Assembly: GCA_035236585.1 (NCBI GenBank)
Contig: CP141126.1
Coordinates: forward strand, 70,533,414-70,597,413
Direction: 5' to 3'
Length of the DNA stretch: 64,000 bases
Source: Warburgia ugandensis
Taxonomy: Eukaryota; Streptophyta; Magnoliopsida; Canellales; Canellaceae
Below the pieces are notes generated by a model that was given only the letters and a program-made list of their open reading frames with translations, was not told where the DNA came from and did no database searches. Shown piece after piece: positions 37,009-48,855 of this stretch (position 1 is its first letter; every line of letters starts with the position of its first letter). The position numbers and the translations under genes are program-made.

Positions 37009-38660
37009 TTGTCTAAGTCTTAAGTAATTGTGCATAAATGAATTGGCATGTGAAGTTTTGTCAATGAAACTAATTTAGTTTTCTAAGTGTTTATGATTCT
37101 AGCACAAGGGCAATTTTGTAATTTCAATAATCTACAATACTTACCTTTTTACCCTTCACTATTTTCAATTTAAAGGTAGATTGCATTCTCAATCTTACCA
37201 CTAAGGTGAACAATTAGTATAATCATATTTTCAAATTGAAAAGGACAAAATTTCTCACATTTTTCATTTAGATGAAATTTTGGAATTCCTAAATTCCATG
37301 ATGGTGCAACACAGACATTCTAGGAACTAGAAATCCATTGACTCAGCAATTCCTGTCAACTGCTCCACTTGACAATTCTAGTAGCAATGGTGAAAATAGT
37401 CATTTAAATTCAATGCCTTTCAAAGATTGGCATTCAAAAGTTTCCCATTTCCCCAACCCATTAGTTAACTTTAAACACTTAGGAATTGAATCGTATGGTT
37501 AAGACACCATTTTTGTTTGTCATGATCTAGAAAATCAATGCTTACTATTTTAACATTGTTCACAATATCTTCTTTGAATTTTCTTAGCAAAGAGCTATAC
37601 CATGATCACTAATAAATTAGAATTTAAAGTCCTTTCCAAGCCAGTTTCATTTTCCATTCTTAATGACCCATTGCTAGTAGGAAATGGCACCATTTCCTAC
37701 ACACATGCATGCAAGAAATGGAATCATTTCCTCCCTGTTTGGTGCCTCCTAACAATAGCCATACAATACACATTAAGTATTGAATTTGCTTGCTATTTGA
37801 AGGTGAATATGTGTTCTTCAAGACCCATCTTTTGCTTTGTTTTGATTAGACTTAATCAATGAGAGATAAGCATGGGATTAGGTGAGATCTTAGGGGGCAG
37901 CTAACTCGATGAACATCCACTATTCACCATTTCTACTAGCAGTAATGAAAATAGAGTATGCTTAAATACTTGTGCTAAATCCAACAAGACTTAAGCTTCA
38001 AAGTTAGCCATGCATACACTAGAAACATGTAGTAACATCATGCAAGAAGAAGATCACAATTTAGGGCATCAAACAACCAAATCAAGGTAGAAAATTCAAG
38101 CTTTACATGCTTACTACTTCAACATATAGGAAACTAGAAATATGAAGAATTAAGAATTAGATCCATGCAATTTTGATCTTGGATAATCCAAGACTATATT
38201 AGCAATCCATCGTACACTAATCTCCTACTTGAAACTGAAATTTAAAATGTTGGAGTGAGAGTTTTTAGGTCTATAGCTTCCTTTCTTGGAGCATCACTCA
38301 TGGAAGAGAAAACTCACCATGTTCATATCCTCCACCTTCACCTAGCTCAACTTTTTTCTTCATCACAAAACCCACTTTATTGCACTGCTTTTCCCTTGTT
38401 ACCAGCACTTCTCCTCCCTCAATTCCCCCCTTCTTCTTTCTACACTTTCCCCACTCCTACTACTGCTTCAGTTCTTTGTTAATGGCAGTCAGTAATTTCC
38501 TAGCCTCATTTTATACTTTAGTATTTATTTTTGCATGTGGGAATTAATGGACATGTGGGGAACTAGCTGGGATGCCTTGACATGGATGGTTCTCATTAAA
38601 TCCATCGGGACTTAATCCATTTAATGAACTTTCAATTAAAATCCCTTACTTAACTACCTT
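37009..38660. repeat. Long direct repeat, copy 1
   Basis: It aligns with 39120-40995 from TAAGTCTTAAGTAATTG to CTTACTTAACTA. The repeat is noncoding as far as I can tell. The frame 37602-37862 has a counterpart at 39761-40015, but differences between the two are mostly amino-acid changing, so no constraint is evident. The unit could be an LTR of an unrecognised family or an old tandem duplication. Confidence 0.65.
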
Positions 38661-39119
38661 ACATATTCCCAAGCAATGTGGGACTAAACTCTCAGGATTA
38701 CCCAAAGCCTACCATCCTATAGCTCACCAAGACTACCCTCTAGGCTTCCTAGTCCCTCCTTAGGAAATGTGCATCCCTACCTGCAACCACTCTTTGGGTT
38801 CATGTGGGGTCTTACCCTACCATCACAAGGGGGTCTAGCTTTTATACCAATTGTAATGGCCAGGGTTCCAACAATGTGTATATTGTTCGCTCTAGCCTTA
38901 TGGCCTCACCGTTTTGCTCTTCCTCATGGGAAAACATGTACACATTGAGAGACACTCTGGACCCTTACAATCATCACAGCTTAATTTTATCCCCCAAGCA
39001 ATATCAGACTAAGCTCTTAGGATCAGCCATAGCTTGCCATCCTGTAGCTCAATGTCCTCCCTTCACGATTGCCCTCTAGGCTCCCTAGAGATGCTCCAAC
39101 TCTCAACCTTAGGATTTAG
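38661..39119 (-). mobile_element. Probable TRIM (small nonautonomous LTR element)
   Basis: On the minus strand, a putative 5' LTR runs from about 39118 to 38852 and ends in GGCCATTACA. ATTGGTATAAAAGC follows, resembling the Met-tRNA primer core TTGGTATCAGAGC. About 90 bp further on, the start of the LTR recurs at 38759-38668 (CTAGGAAGCCTAGAGGG, then AGTCCCACATTGCTTGGG). The second LTR is cut short. There is no coding sequence. Size, terminal repeats and primer site fit a TRIM. No target duplication was found. Confidence 0.55.
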
Positions 39120-40995
39120 CATCTAAGCCTTAAGTGATTGAACTTAGATGAATTGGCATGTGAAGTTTTGTCAATGGAACTAACTTAGTTGTGTAAGTGT
39201 TTAGAATTCTAACATAAGGGCAATTTTGTAATTTATATTATCTAGAATAATTACCTTTTTGTCCTTTTCTATTTCCAACTTAAAGGTAGATTACATTTCC
39301 CTTTTTACTAGTATGGTGTACAATTAGTATAATCACATTTTCAAATTAAAAAGGGAAAATTTTGTCACATTTTTCACATAGCTGGAATTTTAAAATTCCA
39401 AATTCCTCAAAATTCCTCAAAATTCTAGGATAGTGTAACTTCAGTACACAAAAATTCCAGGAACTAGATTTTGTTGACTTAGGAATTCTAATCAACTCCT
39501 CTGTAACTCAACAATTCCAGTTGCTATGGTGAAAATAGTCATTTAAATTCAATGCCTCCCAAAGCTTGGCACTCTAAAAATTTTCAATTATCCTATAGTT
39601 TTCCATTTCCCCAACCCATTAATTAACTTTAAACACATAGGAATTGAATCATATGGTTAAGGCACTATTTCCTATTCATCATGAACTAGGAAATGGGTAC
39701 TTACTATTTTAACAATTTTCACAATCTCCTCTTTGAATTTTCTTAGCAAAGAGTTATACAATGATCACAAATGAGATAGAATTTAAAGTCCTTTCCAAGT
39801 CAATTTCCTTTGCCATTCCTATGGACCCATTGGTAGTAGGAAATGGCACCATTTCTTACACACATGCATGCAGGAATTGGTGTCATTTCATCCCTATTTA
39901 CTACCTCCTAACAATACCCATACAACACAAATTAAGAAGTGAATTTGCTTGCTATTTGAAGGTGAATATATGTTCTTCAAGACCAATATTTTACTTTATC
40001 TTGATTAGACTATAAGGATATGATTAGGCTCTCGTTGATTGCCTATGTGCAGGAAGAATAAGGTGTGCCAAGTCCTTGTTCTTACTTTGACGAACAAAAA
40101 TTCTATGAAAACCAATCCAAAACTACAACTTGAATGCTTGCACACTATGTTTAGTCATCAAGGAAGAAGTCCTAGATATAAGTTTTGGAAAAATGTAGAC
40201 CTTACAGGTGGCTAAGTCAATGAACATCCCTTGTTCACTATTTCTAATGGCAGTCATGAAAACATGGTATGCTTAAATACTCATGAAATTGTGCTAAATC
40301 CAATAAGAACCAAGCTTCAAATTACTCATGCATACACTAGAAACATGTAGTAACATCATGCAAGAAGAATACGACATTTTAAGGCATCAAACAACCAAAT
40401 CAAGGTAGAAATTTCAAGCTTTACAAGCTTAATAATTTAACATACAGGAAACTAGAAATATGAAGAATCAAGAGTTAGATCTGTGAAATTTTAAGCTTGG
40501 CTAGGACAAGCCTATATTAGCAATCCATCCTACACTAATCCCCCACCTAAGATTGAAATTTGGATGGTTGGAGTGAGAGTTTGCAAGTCTATTGCTTCCT
40601 TGCATGGAGCTTCACTTAGGAAAGAAAAAACTCTCTGCATTCAACTCCTTCTCCACCTTCACCCAGCTCAATTTTTTTCTTCCTCACAACACCCACGTCG
40701 TTGCACTGATTTTCTCTTTGTTGCCAACATTTCACCTCCCTCAATTTCCTCCTACTTCTCCCCACATTTTCCCCTTCTCTTCTATTGGTTCAGTCCTTCC
40801 GTAATGGGTGGAAGAAATTTCCCAGCATAAGTTCATTTTTGTTATACTTTAGTGTTTTTTTATTTTTTTTTTCTGCATGTGGGAATTAATGGACACATGG
40901 TGAGTCCCCACATGGATGGTCCTAATTAAATCCATCAGGACTTAATCCACTTAATACACTTTCAATTAGAACCCCTTATTTAACTAGCTTTTGTT
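39120..40995. repeat. Long direct repeat, copy 2
   Basis: This is the partner of 37009-38660, with about 200 extra bases near 40015-40215. Frames at 39761-40015 and 40564-40830 parallel those of copy 1 but show no sign of selection. Confidence 0.65.
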
Positions 40996-41973
40996 CAATT
41001 ATATCTAGTTCATGGTACATTTTGCAATTGTACCCTAGATAGTAGTATAAATATTTTATATTTTCTTGTTAATTAGTTGCAATTTCACCAAGGGTTTTGG
41101 GTGGTGTTTAGGCTAAGAACTTCACCTATTTGTGCCTATCTAATTCTTGAATCTAACACCAATTTATATTTAATTTCCAATTATCTTTTGGGAGATCATG
41201 TAATGCTAACTTAGTGTGATTTTCAAATTTCTCTTTTTCCATAGAAATTTTGATTCTAAATTTCCAAATTAACCTACAATCAATCCTTGGTGGTTATCCT
41301 AACTTTCCAAACTAACATCCATTCAATAAAAAAACTAATACAAAACTAGAATGAACTAATCTAGGAAACTTAATCTAAGGAAACTTGTTAAAAATAAAAC
41401 TCTCTAAAAGTAACTCATTCCTAAAAGTAAAATTAGAAACTTTATAAAAATTAACTTTCTAAAAACTAGAATTACAAAGTATCTAAAAGCAATCTAAGAT
41501 GCAACTAAACTAAACAATGACTAACTCAACACAAACAAGCCTAATCAAAACATGCAAGCTAAGGGATTTCCATTCAAAATAGTTTGCATGCCCCTAGATG
41601 AATGTACATGAGATTGATAAAGGAATGTATGCAAAATAAATATGAAACTTAGAGTGCAATTGATCTAGAATGATGCACATGATTCTAAGTTGGAAAAAAA
41701 TTGCCTAAATGGACTATGAAGGGTGCACATGAGAACCTGAATGAAAGGTGCATAGAAACTATTCAAGAAACATATGCATAATAATTAAGTTTCAAAGACT
41801 TTATGAATTAAAAATAACTAAGGAAAAGTGCACACAAACCATGAGCTTCATTATAAAAAGAGATGCATAAAAATTGGAATCGTTTGAGCAAGATGTGCAC
41901 TATACAAACAAAGTATCAACTTCAACCTAATGTGATCCAACTCCCAAAGATTGTATGCATGTTAACCCAAAAG
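40996..41973 (-). other. Probable distal part of an A1-type LTR
   Basis: It contains no gene. It abuts the aligned LTR at 41974 and probably continues it, but the matching part of A1 lies outside the window, so the far end cannot be fixed. TTTTGCAATTGTACCCTA at about 41021 recurs near 59001. Confidence 0.4.
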
Positions 41974-43259
41974 TGAACCAAAGGAAAAGTGAGGGAAAAT
42001 ATGAGAAGGAAAGCAATGCAAAGGCAAGGACATTAAGTGATTCAAAGAACTTAACTTGATACAAAGACTACTATCTCTTGGATGTCACTACAAGATCTTA
42101 ATGGCCCTAGGATAAACGGATCTAAAGTTTAGAACTAGAGGCAAGTAATCAAGGAAAGAAACACATAAACAAGGAATTAAAGCAAACAATAAGTGAGAAA
42201 AAGAAGCATGAAAACCAACTTGAACATAGAAGGAGAGAAACATAGAGTGGCTAAATAGGAAGGAGCCGTGGAGGCTTCACCAAGTAGGGGTGTCACAACC
42301 GTAAGGAACTTGGCCATGTATGAAGGCGTGGAGAAGAGTGGAATGGAGATGGGGGGTTGGCATGGAAGACCAGCCCTGTATGTGTCCTATGCATGGAATT
42401 CCCTTTGCTTATATAGATCATTGAGCTTTCTAATTTGATAAGATTTGATACTAAAAGAGGGGAATGGAATTTGAACTAGGATAGAAAGGTGAGGTAGTTG
42501 AGTGGGAAAGGAAATTAGAAAGTCTAATGAAGTGGAAAACCTAAGAAAGTAGAAAAGTGGGCTGGGGGACATGAGGTGCCACTTTTTAAGGGAATTTCAT
42601 GGAATTCCCCCTCCTGAGTATTTCATGTGGAGTGGAGGAAAGAGGAAAAAAAGGGAAGGAAAGATGGATGGATATAGAGAGAAAAAGAAATTTTAAAAGA
42701 TTAAGGACTCTTCCCTCATTGGTCCCCCTTTCCATGCATATCTTCCCATGTTCTAATCTCTAGCAAATACTGGCTTATTATCCCTTGAAATTCACAATTT
42801 TATTAATGGATAATTGCTTGAAATCTCCTCAAATCGTGTGGTTCCATGTGGCTTGGCTAAGATGGCTTCATGGTTCACTTTGATGGCTCCTTGATGGTTT
42901 GAGTCCTTGGCCATATGGCTTATATGGCTTACGTGACTTAGGTGACTTCCATGACTCCAATTATCATGCAAAGGTAGTGGAATTGCATGGCTCCTTCCTA
43001 ATCACCCTTAATTCTTCCAATTACATTGTTGGATTCATCATCTTCCCTTAAGATGATCTTAACCAATGCTAGAAAATTATTACAATTCACATTCTCACTC
43101 TAGATTAGCTTCTAAACCTATAAAACATAAAAGATTTGAATCATTAGCTAAGAAATGCATGTGTTATAGATTTTCAAAAAAATCTTAGAAATATCACTAA
43201 AATTTATAACACATTGACTAGTAATTGGGAACTTTTTATACAAAATTGGCTACTTATCA
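41974..43259 (-). repeat. 3' LTR of an A1-type Athila element (copy ii)
   Basis: It aligns with 1-1259 along its length. On the minus strand the LTR starts TGATAAGTAGCC at 43259, preceded by a G-rich tract (GTTGAGGGTGTG at 43260-43271). Confidence 0.75.
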
Positions 43260-43682
43260 CACACCCTCAACTAGCATTTTGCTAGTGCTGAGCAAAAACA
43301 TGTGAAAAATCATGTAAATAAAAATGGTTGTTATTTTCATAGGTACTCACAATTGCATTTAGCATATGCAACAAACCCTTAAACCCCTAAGATACCTCTG
43401 GTGGACGAGTTAAGCCTCGTGAGGGTTTGTGGTGAGCATACCTAATTCAATAATGCTAAATCATTTATTTATCTCAAAGAGTTACCATCTACTAGTACTC
43501 TATTGGAATGAACAACTTACTAAATATGAATGGAAAATACTATAAGTTACTCACATACCAAAGCCAATTTACTACAATTATATCTTGAAGTGTAGTGTGT
43601 GTATAGACTACATGATCTAGACTTCTAAATAGATATGCTTATACTCCATTAGAATGATGTTTGACCTCAAATTGTCACTTAT

Positions 43683-43699
43683 ATACACTAAAAAATAAA
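43683..43699. repeat. Left target-site duplication of the LINE (17 bp)
   Basis: ATACACTAAAAAATAAA is identical to 47284-47300. Confidence 0.92.
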
Positions 43700-43744
43700 A
43701 CTCTGCCAATGCCGGTCCCAAGCCCGGATAAAAAGGAGGAGGGT

Positions 43745-44110
43745 CTTGCGTCAGGTGCCAGCCGGCAAGGGGGAAGTTGAAGATGATTCTATTATTTCTT
43801 TCTTACAAATGAATATGCATTTGTATATTAGTTTGTGAGGAAGAAATGAGAATCATCTCCAGCTTCTTAAAAGATGGCAACCCTTGTATCAGGTAGCCAG
43901 CCGACAAGGGGGAAGTTGAAGATGATTCTATTATTTCTTTCTTACAAATAAATATGCATTTGTATATTAGTTTGTGAGGGAGAAATGAAAATCATCTTCA
44001 GCTTCTTAAAATATGGCCACCCTTGCGTCAGGTAGCCAGCCGGCAAGGGTGAAGCTGAAGATGATTTTAATGATTTTAATGAAAATCATCTTCAGCTTTT
44101 AAAATTATGG
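43745..44110 (+). repeat. LINE 5' region: 2.6 tandem units of about 138 bp, each with a hairpin
   Basis: Units begin with CTTGCGTCAGGT or CTTGTATCAGGT at 43745, 43883 and 44022. Each unit holds an imperfect inverted repeat with outer arms GAAGTTGAAGATGATT and AATCATCTCCAGCTTC, around an AT-rich centre with ATATGCAT. The third unit is shortened but keeps both arms. They could act as promoter monomers. Confidence 0.88.
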
Positions 44111-44125
44111 TAACCCCAACATGAC

Positions 44126-47100
44126 ATGAATCGAAATCTGAAATTCGCTCAAGCTAGGGCGTTCCCCATAAGCGACGCGCTGCATCGGATCCCGGATGCA
44201 GTGAAAAATAGGCAAGGGTTGCTAGGGCGTTCTCCCAGAAGCGACGCGCTACATCGGATCCCGGGTGTAGTGAAAAATGGGCAAGGGCTGCTAGAGCGTC
44301 CCCTCGGAAGCGACGCGCTGCATCAGAACCCAGGTGCAGTGAAAAGTGGACATGGGTTCATACCATGGAGGTCGAGAAAGGCGATAGTAAATAGGGAATC
44401 TCCAAATCATAAGATTCGCATCGCTACATGGAATATAGGGACATTGACAGGTAAGAGTTTGGAGTTAGTAGACACGATAAAACGTAGGAGAGTCAACATC
44501 GCTTGTATCCAAGAAACCAAGTGGAAAGGGGCTAAAGCTAGAGAAATAGATGGGTATAAATTATGGTACGTAGGAAAGGAAAATAATAGAAATGGCGTAG
44601 GAATAATAGTGGATAAGGAATTAAAGGATAAAGTTGTGGACGTTAAAAGAATCAGTGATAGAATTATAATAATAAAAATGATTCTAGGAGAGCAGATTAT
44701 AAATATTATAAGTGCATATGCACCACAAGTAGGGCTACAAGATATAATTAAGAGACAGTTTTGGGAAGATATGGAGGGAGTCATACAAGAAATTCCCAAT
44801 ACTGAGGGAATATTTATAGGAGCAGACTTAAATGGCCATGTAGGAAAAGATAAGGAAGGATATGATAGAATACACGGAGGGTATGGTATAGGTGAACGAA
44901 ACGAGATGGGGGAGAATATCCTCGATTTTGCTTTGTCATATAACCTATCCATTGCAAATACACTCTTTAAGAAGAGGGATGAACACTTAATAACCTTTAA
45001 AAGTGGACTTCATAAAAGCCAAATAGACTTTTTTCTACTTAGGAATAATGAACGATCTATATGTAAGGATTGTAAGGTGATATCCGGTGAGAGTTTAACC
45101 TCACAACACAGGTTAATGGTTATGGATATTCATATCAAAAGATGGAGTAAAAGAACTGAACTTAATACGCATCCAAAAACTAAGTGGTGGAACTTAAAAG
45201 GAGAGAAAATAACCTCATTCAAAAATAAGTTGATGGTAGAAGGAAATTGGAATTATGAAACAGAAGTAAATACCATGTGGACTAATATGGCTGAGTCCAT
45301 TAAGAAAGTGGCAAAAGATGTCTTAGGAGTATCTAAAGGTAAAAGGCTATTAGCAAAGGAAACATGGTGGTGGAATGAAACAAAGGCAAAAGCTATTAAA
45401 GAAAAACGAATGCATTTTAAAGTATGGCAGAAGATTAGAAATAATGAAAACTATGAACAATATAAGAATGCTAAAAACGTTGCTAAGAGAATAGTAAGTG
45501 AGGCTAAACTTAAAGCATATGATGAGCTCTATAATAGACTAGGAACAAGAGAAGGTGAGAAAGATGTGTTTAAACTTGCAAAGGTAAGAGAACGGAAGAG
45601 TAAGGACTTAGAGCATGTTAGGTGCATTAGAAGCGATGATCAAAGGGTATTAGTCAAAGACGCTGAGATCAAACAAAGGTGGGAAATATACTTCCAAAAA
45701 TTGTTAAATGACAATGGCCCTGAGAATATAGGGATTGAAAATACTATAAATCTAAATAACACTGGATATTATAGATATGAACGTAGGATTAGAATGCTTG
45801 AAGTAAAAGAGGCCTTGAGAAAGATGAAATCAGGAAAGGCCATGGGGCCTGATGGTATACCAATAGAGGTTTGGAAGCATATGGGAGATATTGGGGTAGT
45901 TTGGTTGACCAAGTTGTTTAACAAGATTATAAAATCAAAGAAAATGCCTAATGAGTGGAGGAAAAGCTCTATTGTACCAATCTATAAGAATAAAGGAGAC
46001 ATTCAGAGCTGCACTAATTATCGAGGGATCAAACTTATGAGCCACACCATGAAACTTTTTGAAAGAGTCATTGAGAAGAGGCTACGACATGAAACAAGTG
46101 TATCGGAAAATCAGTTTGGTTTCATGCCTGGGAGGTCTACCATGGAAGCTATTTTCTTACTAAGACAATTAGTAGAGAAATATAGGGAGAGGAGAAAAGA
46201 CCTACACATGGTCTTTATTGACTTAGAGAAGGCTTATGATAGAGTCCCTAGAGAGTTAATATGGAGGGTGTTAGGTGTTAAAGGGGTTTCTCATGGGTAT
46301 ATAGACATAATTAAAGATATGTAAGAGGGAGTCAGTAACAAATGTTAAGACCACTAGTGGCGTGACCGGTGATTTTCCGTCACTGTCGGATTGCACCAAG
46401 GATCGGCATTAAGTCCATACCTTTTCACATTAGTTATGGATGAGTTAACAAAACATCTGCATGAGGAGATTCCCTGGTGCATGCTATTTGCAGACGATAT
46501 AGTCCTACTTGATGAGACAAGGGAGGGTGTCAACATAAAGCTAGAGCTATGGAGAGAAGCAGTAGAATCGAAAGGATTTAAAATTAGCCGAACTAAGACA
46601 GAATATATGGAATGTAATTTTAGCAAGGAGAGTAGGAGTGGAGCACCCCAAGATTGATAACCAAGAGGTCCCCATGAGAGACCACTTCCGATACTTAGGA
46701 TCATTGATCCATGAGAGTGGAGAGATTGAGAGGGAGGTTACCCAGTGAATCCAAGCGGGTTGGAACAAATGGAGATGTGCAGCGGGGGTTTTATGTGATC
46801 GGCGGGTGCCACTCAAACTAAAGGGAAAATTCTATAAGATGGCTATAAGGCCGGCCATGCTCTATGGATCAGAGTGTTGGGCAGTTAAGGAACATCATAC
46901 TCATAGGCTGAGTGTTGCAGTAATGAGGATGTTGAGATGGATGAGTGGTAAGACAAGAAAGGGTAGAATTAGAAATGAAAATATTAGAAGAAATTTAGGG
47001 ATAGCACCAATAAGTAACAAGATGAGGGAGATTAGACTTAGATGGTTTGGACATGTTCAAAGGAGGCCAACAACGGCACCAGTTAGAAGGAGTGAGGCAA

Positions 47101-47252
47101 TACAAGTTGAAGGTTCTAAAAGGGCAAGGGGAAGGCCCAAAAGAACGTGGATAGAAGTGGTGAGGAAAGATTTAAAAACTTTGGGACTAAATGAAGCCAT
47201 GGTATTTAATAGAGTGGAATGGAGGAATAAGATTCATGTGGCCGACCCCTAA
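44126..47252 (+). pseudogene. RTE LINE ORF: AP-endonuclease and reverse transcriptase, few lesions
   Basis: The frame is open for 732 codons (44126-46324). Residues about 10-78 are three 23-residue repeats. The AP-endonuclease starts near residue 97 and keeps its key motifs (TWNIGTL, QETKW, SAYAPQ, GADLNGH, SQHRLMV). The RT has GPDGIP, the FIDLEKAYD motif (residue 697 on) and FADD at 46487-46498. The C-terminal region with FGHVQRR and GRPKRTW ends at 47252. Lesions: TAA at 46322; an out-of-frame stretch to about 46382; a frameshift near 46645; TGA near 46746. The first ATG is chosen because the repeats are in frame, but the true start could be later. It would nick target DNA and reverse-transcribe its own RNA. 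Confidence 0.92.
44153..44358 (+). repeat. Three tandem 69-bp repeats at the start of the LINE ORF
   Basis: The core AGCGACGCGCT recurs at 44171, 44240 and 44309. Encoded units share SDALH(R/Q)(I/N)P. Confidence 0.92.
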
Positions 47253-47265
47253 TTGGGATAAGGTC

Positions 47266-47285
47266 TTGATGATGATGATGATGAT
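47266..47285 (+). repeat. LINE 3' tail, GAT repeat
   Basis: GAT triplets end the LINE directly before the right target duplication; the duplication's first bases overlap the last triplet. Confidence 0.88.
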
Positions 47286-47300
47286 ACACTAAAAAATAAA
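47284..47300. repeat. Right target-site duplication of the LINE (17 bp)
   Basis: It is identical to 43683-43699. Confidence 0.92.
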
Positions 47301-48011
47301 GCTATCAAAGAAAAGGGACAAACAAAATTCTCTATTTATGTGATCGAATCAAAAGATACTAATGCTTCACATAACTTTATGAGCACAAATGTGACAAAGA
47401 ATTATGATCCCTAAGAATGGATGCCATCACTAAGATCTATAGGGGTAGTTCACTTTAATTCCTTCCTATTTATATCATCATTAAGGCTATCGTCCACTTT
47501 ATGATCAATAGGTCTTTAGATCAAATAAAACATATGGTTGGGAAAGAATCTAAAAGAAAGGGTAAATAGGATTCAAACTTTCAAATTTAAGTAGAGTTAT
47601 TTAATAAATGTTGGACAACTTTCCTTTTGATTGAACTAAAGTAAATATCTTCTCTATTTTTTTTCTTTCTCTCTTCACAACTTTTCTCTTTCTTGATAAT
47701 TCTTTTTGGCTTTGTTTTTCTACGAGGAAATGCTTTATCTTTGTAAGAAATATGACATTTTTTGCTTCTTAAACTTTTGTCCTTTTTCTACTCTACCATC
47801 TCAACTCATTTTTGAAAGATAGGTAATGGATGTTAAACTAGGCTTTGGGTTAAAGTAAATGGGGTTTTTTAAAAGAAAAGGATTGCTAAGAGGCTCAAAG
47901 GTCTAAGCTAAAATAAGTATGGCTTATATCATTTCATAATTTTTTGAAAACCTGTTAAATTCAATAATTGTTTAGGGAAGAATGTTAGTACTCCTTTTAG
48001 TTCTTGGAATG

Positions 48012-48418
48012 TTAGTACTCCTCCAATATGGTGGATCCATGTGGCATGGCTAAGATGGCTTAATGGCTCACTGTGATGGTTCCTTACTTGACGCTTGAGT
48101 CCTTGGCTTCATAGCTTGTATGGCTCAAGTGACTTGGGTGGCTAACATGGTTCCAATTATCATGCAAAGGTGGTGGAATTGCATAGCTCCTTCATAATCC
48201 CCCTTAATTCTTCTAATTACTTTCTTGGACTCATTATCTTTTCTTGAGATGATCTTAAACCATGCTTGATCTTTGGAATAGATGTAAAATAGGTCCCTAC
48301 TCTCTTAGTTGATCTTGATCCTCAATTCACATCTTGATCTATCTTGGCCATTGAATTCACAATCTTACTCTAGATTAGCTTCTGAACCTACAAAATATCA
48401 AACCTTTGAATCATTAGC
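48012..48418 (-). repeat. A1-type LTR fragment (copy iii), part 1
   Basis: It aligns with about 725-1150 of A1's LTR. The left end is a breakpoint in mid-LTR joined to a 3' untranslated region. The LTR continues at 55011 beyond element C. Confidence 0.75.
48414..48418. repeat. Left target-site duplication of C (TTAGC)
   Basis: It is identical to 55006-55010. Confidence 0.92.
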
Positions 48419-48846
48419 TGTAATGACTCCAATTTTGTAACATTAAAATCCCAAGTTAGCAATGAAAAGTTCAGTTTTTGAAGTTAAGGGTATTTTGGTC
48501 ATTTCACTATTCACCTTGACTGAACCTAGAAATTTGGTCCTAAAAATGGTACCATTAGGTGCGTTTCAGAAAAAGGAGTCCAACAAGACCAAAATCACCC
48601 AAAACGGAGTTAAAATGAGCAAGTTGTGGCCCTTTGAAGTTCAAGGGCAAAAATGTAATTTTTACCAAAAAACAGATTTAGCCTGCAAAACACAGGGGCC
48701 CGTTTTGATACGGGCACCCCTCATCTTCAACCTCCTAGAGGGTTCTACAATGGCGGTGATTGGAGGAGAAATCACCACCATTCTGGAGGTTTCTCCACCG
48801 CCATTCAAGGGCAGTGAGAGCCCCCTCCAAAACCATCTTATAGCTC

Positions 48847-48855
48847 TATAAATAG
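48847..48855 (+). promoter_or_regulatory. TATA box in C 5' LTR
   Basis: TATAAATAG sits in AGCTCTATAAATAGAGCTC, itself a short palindrome. The same site occurs at 52855-52863 and, altered, in the solo LTR. Confidence 0.65.

Larger units (their letters stand above)
43700..47283 (+). mobile_element. RTE-clade LINE, near full length
   Basis: A 5' region with tandem repeats, one long ORF for endonuclease and RT, and a short GAT-repeat tail are flanked by a perfect 17-bp target duplication. A single ORF and a microsatellite-like tail in place of poly(A) are hallmarks of RTE elements. It interrupts an Athila 3' untranslated region. Confidence 0.92.
43260..48011 (-). other. A1-type 3' untranslated region (copy ii) split by a LINE
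   Basis: The two parts, 43260-43699 and 47301-48011, join into one stretch matching 1273-2465 of A1. The LINE sits between them with a 17-bp target duplication. At 48011 the region stops abruptly and is joined to the middle of another LTR copy, so pol is absent. Confidence 0.65.

Noticed and set aside
37602..40015. Paired 86- and 84-codon frames in the two long direct repeats (37602-37862 and 39761-40015), which look like a conserved small protein
   Set aside because: Differences between the copies mostly change the amino acid, and the ends differ. The likeness follows from the duplication.
44407..44952. A 181-codon minus-strand frame
   Set aside because: It is antisense to the LINE endonuclease region and arises from that frame's AT-rich codon use.
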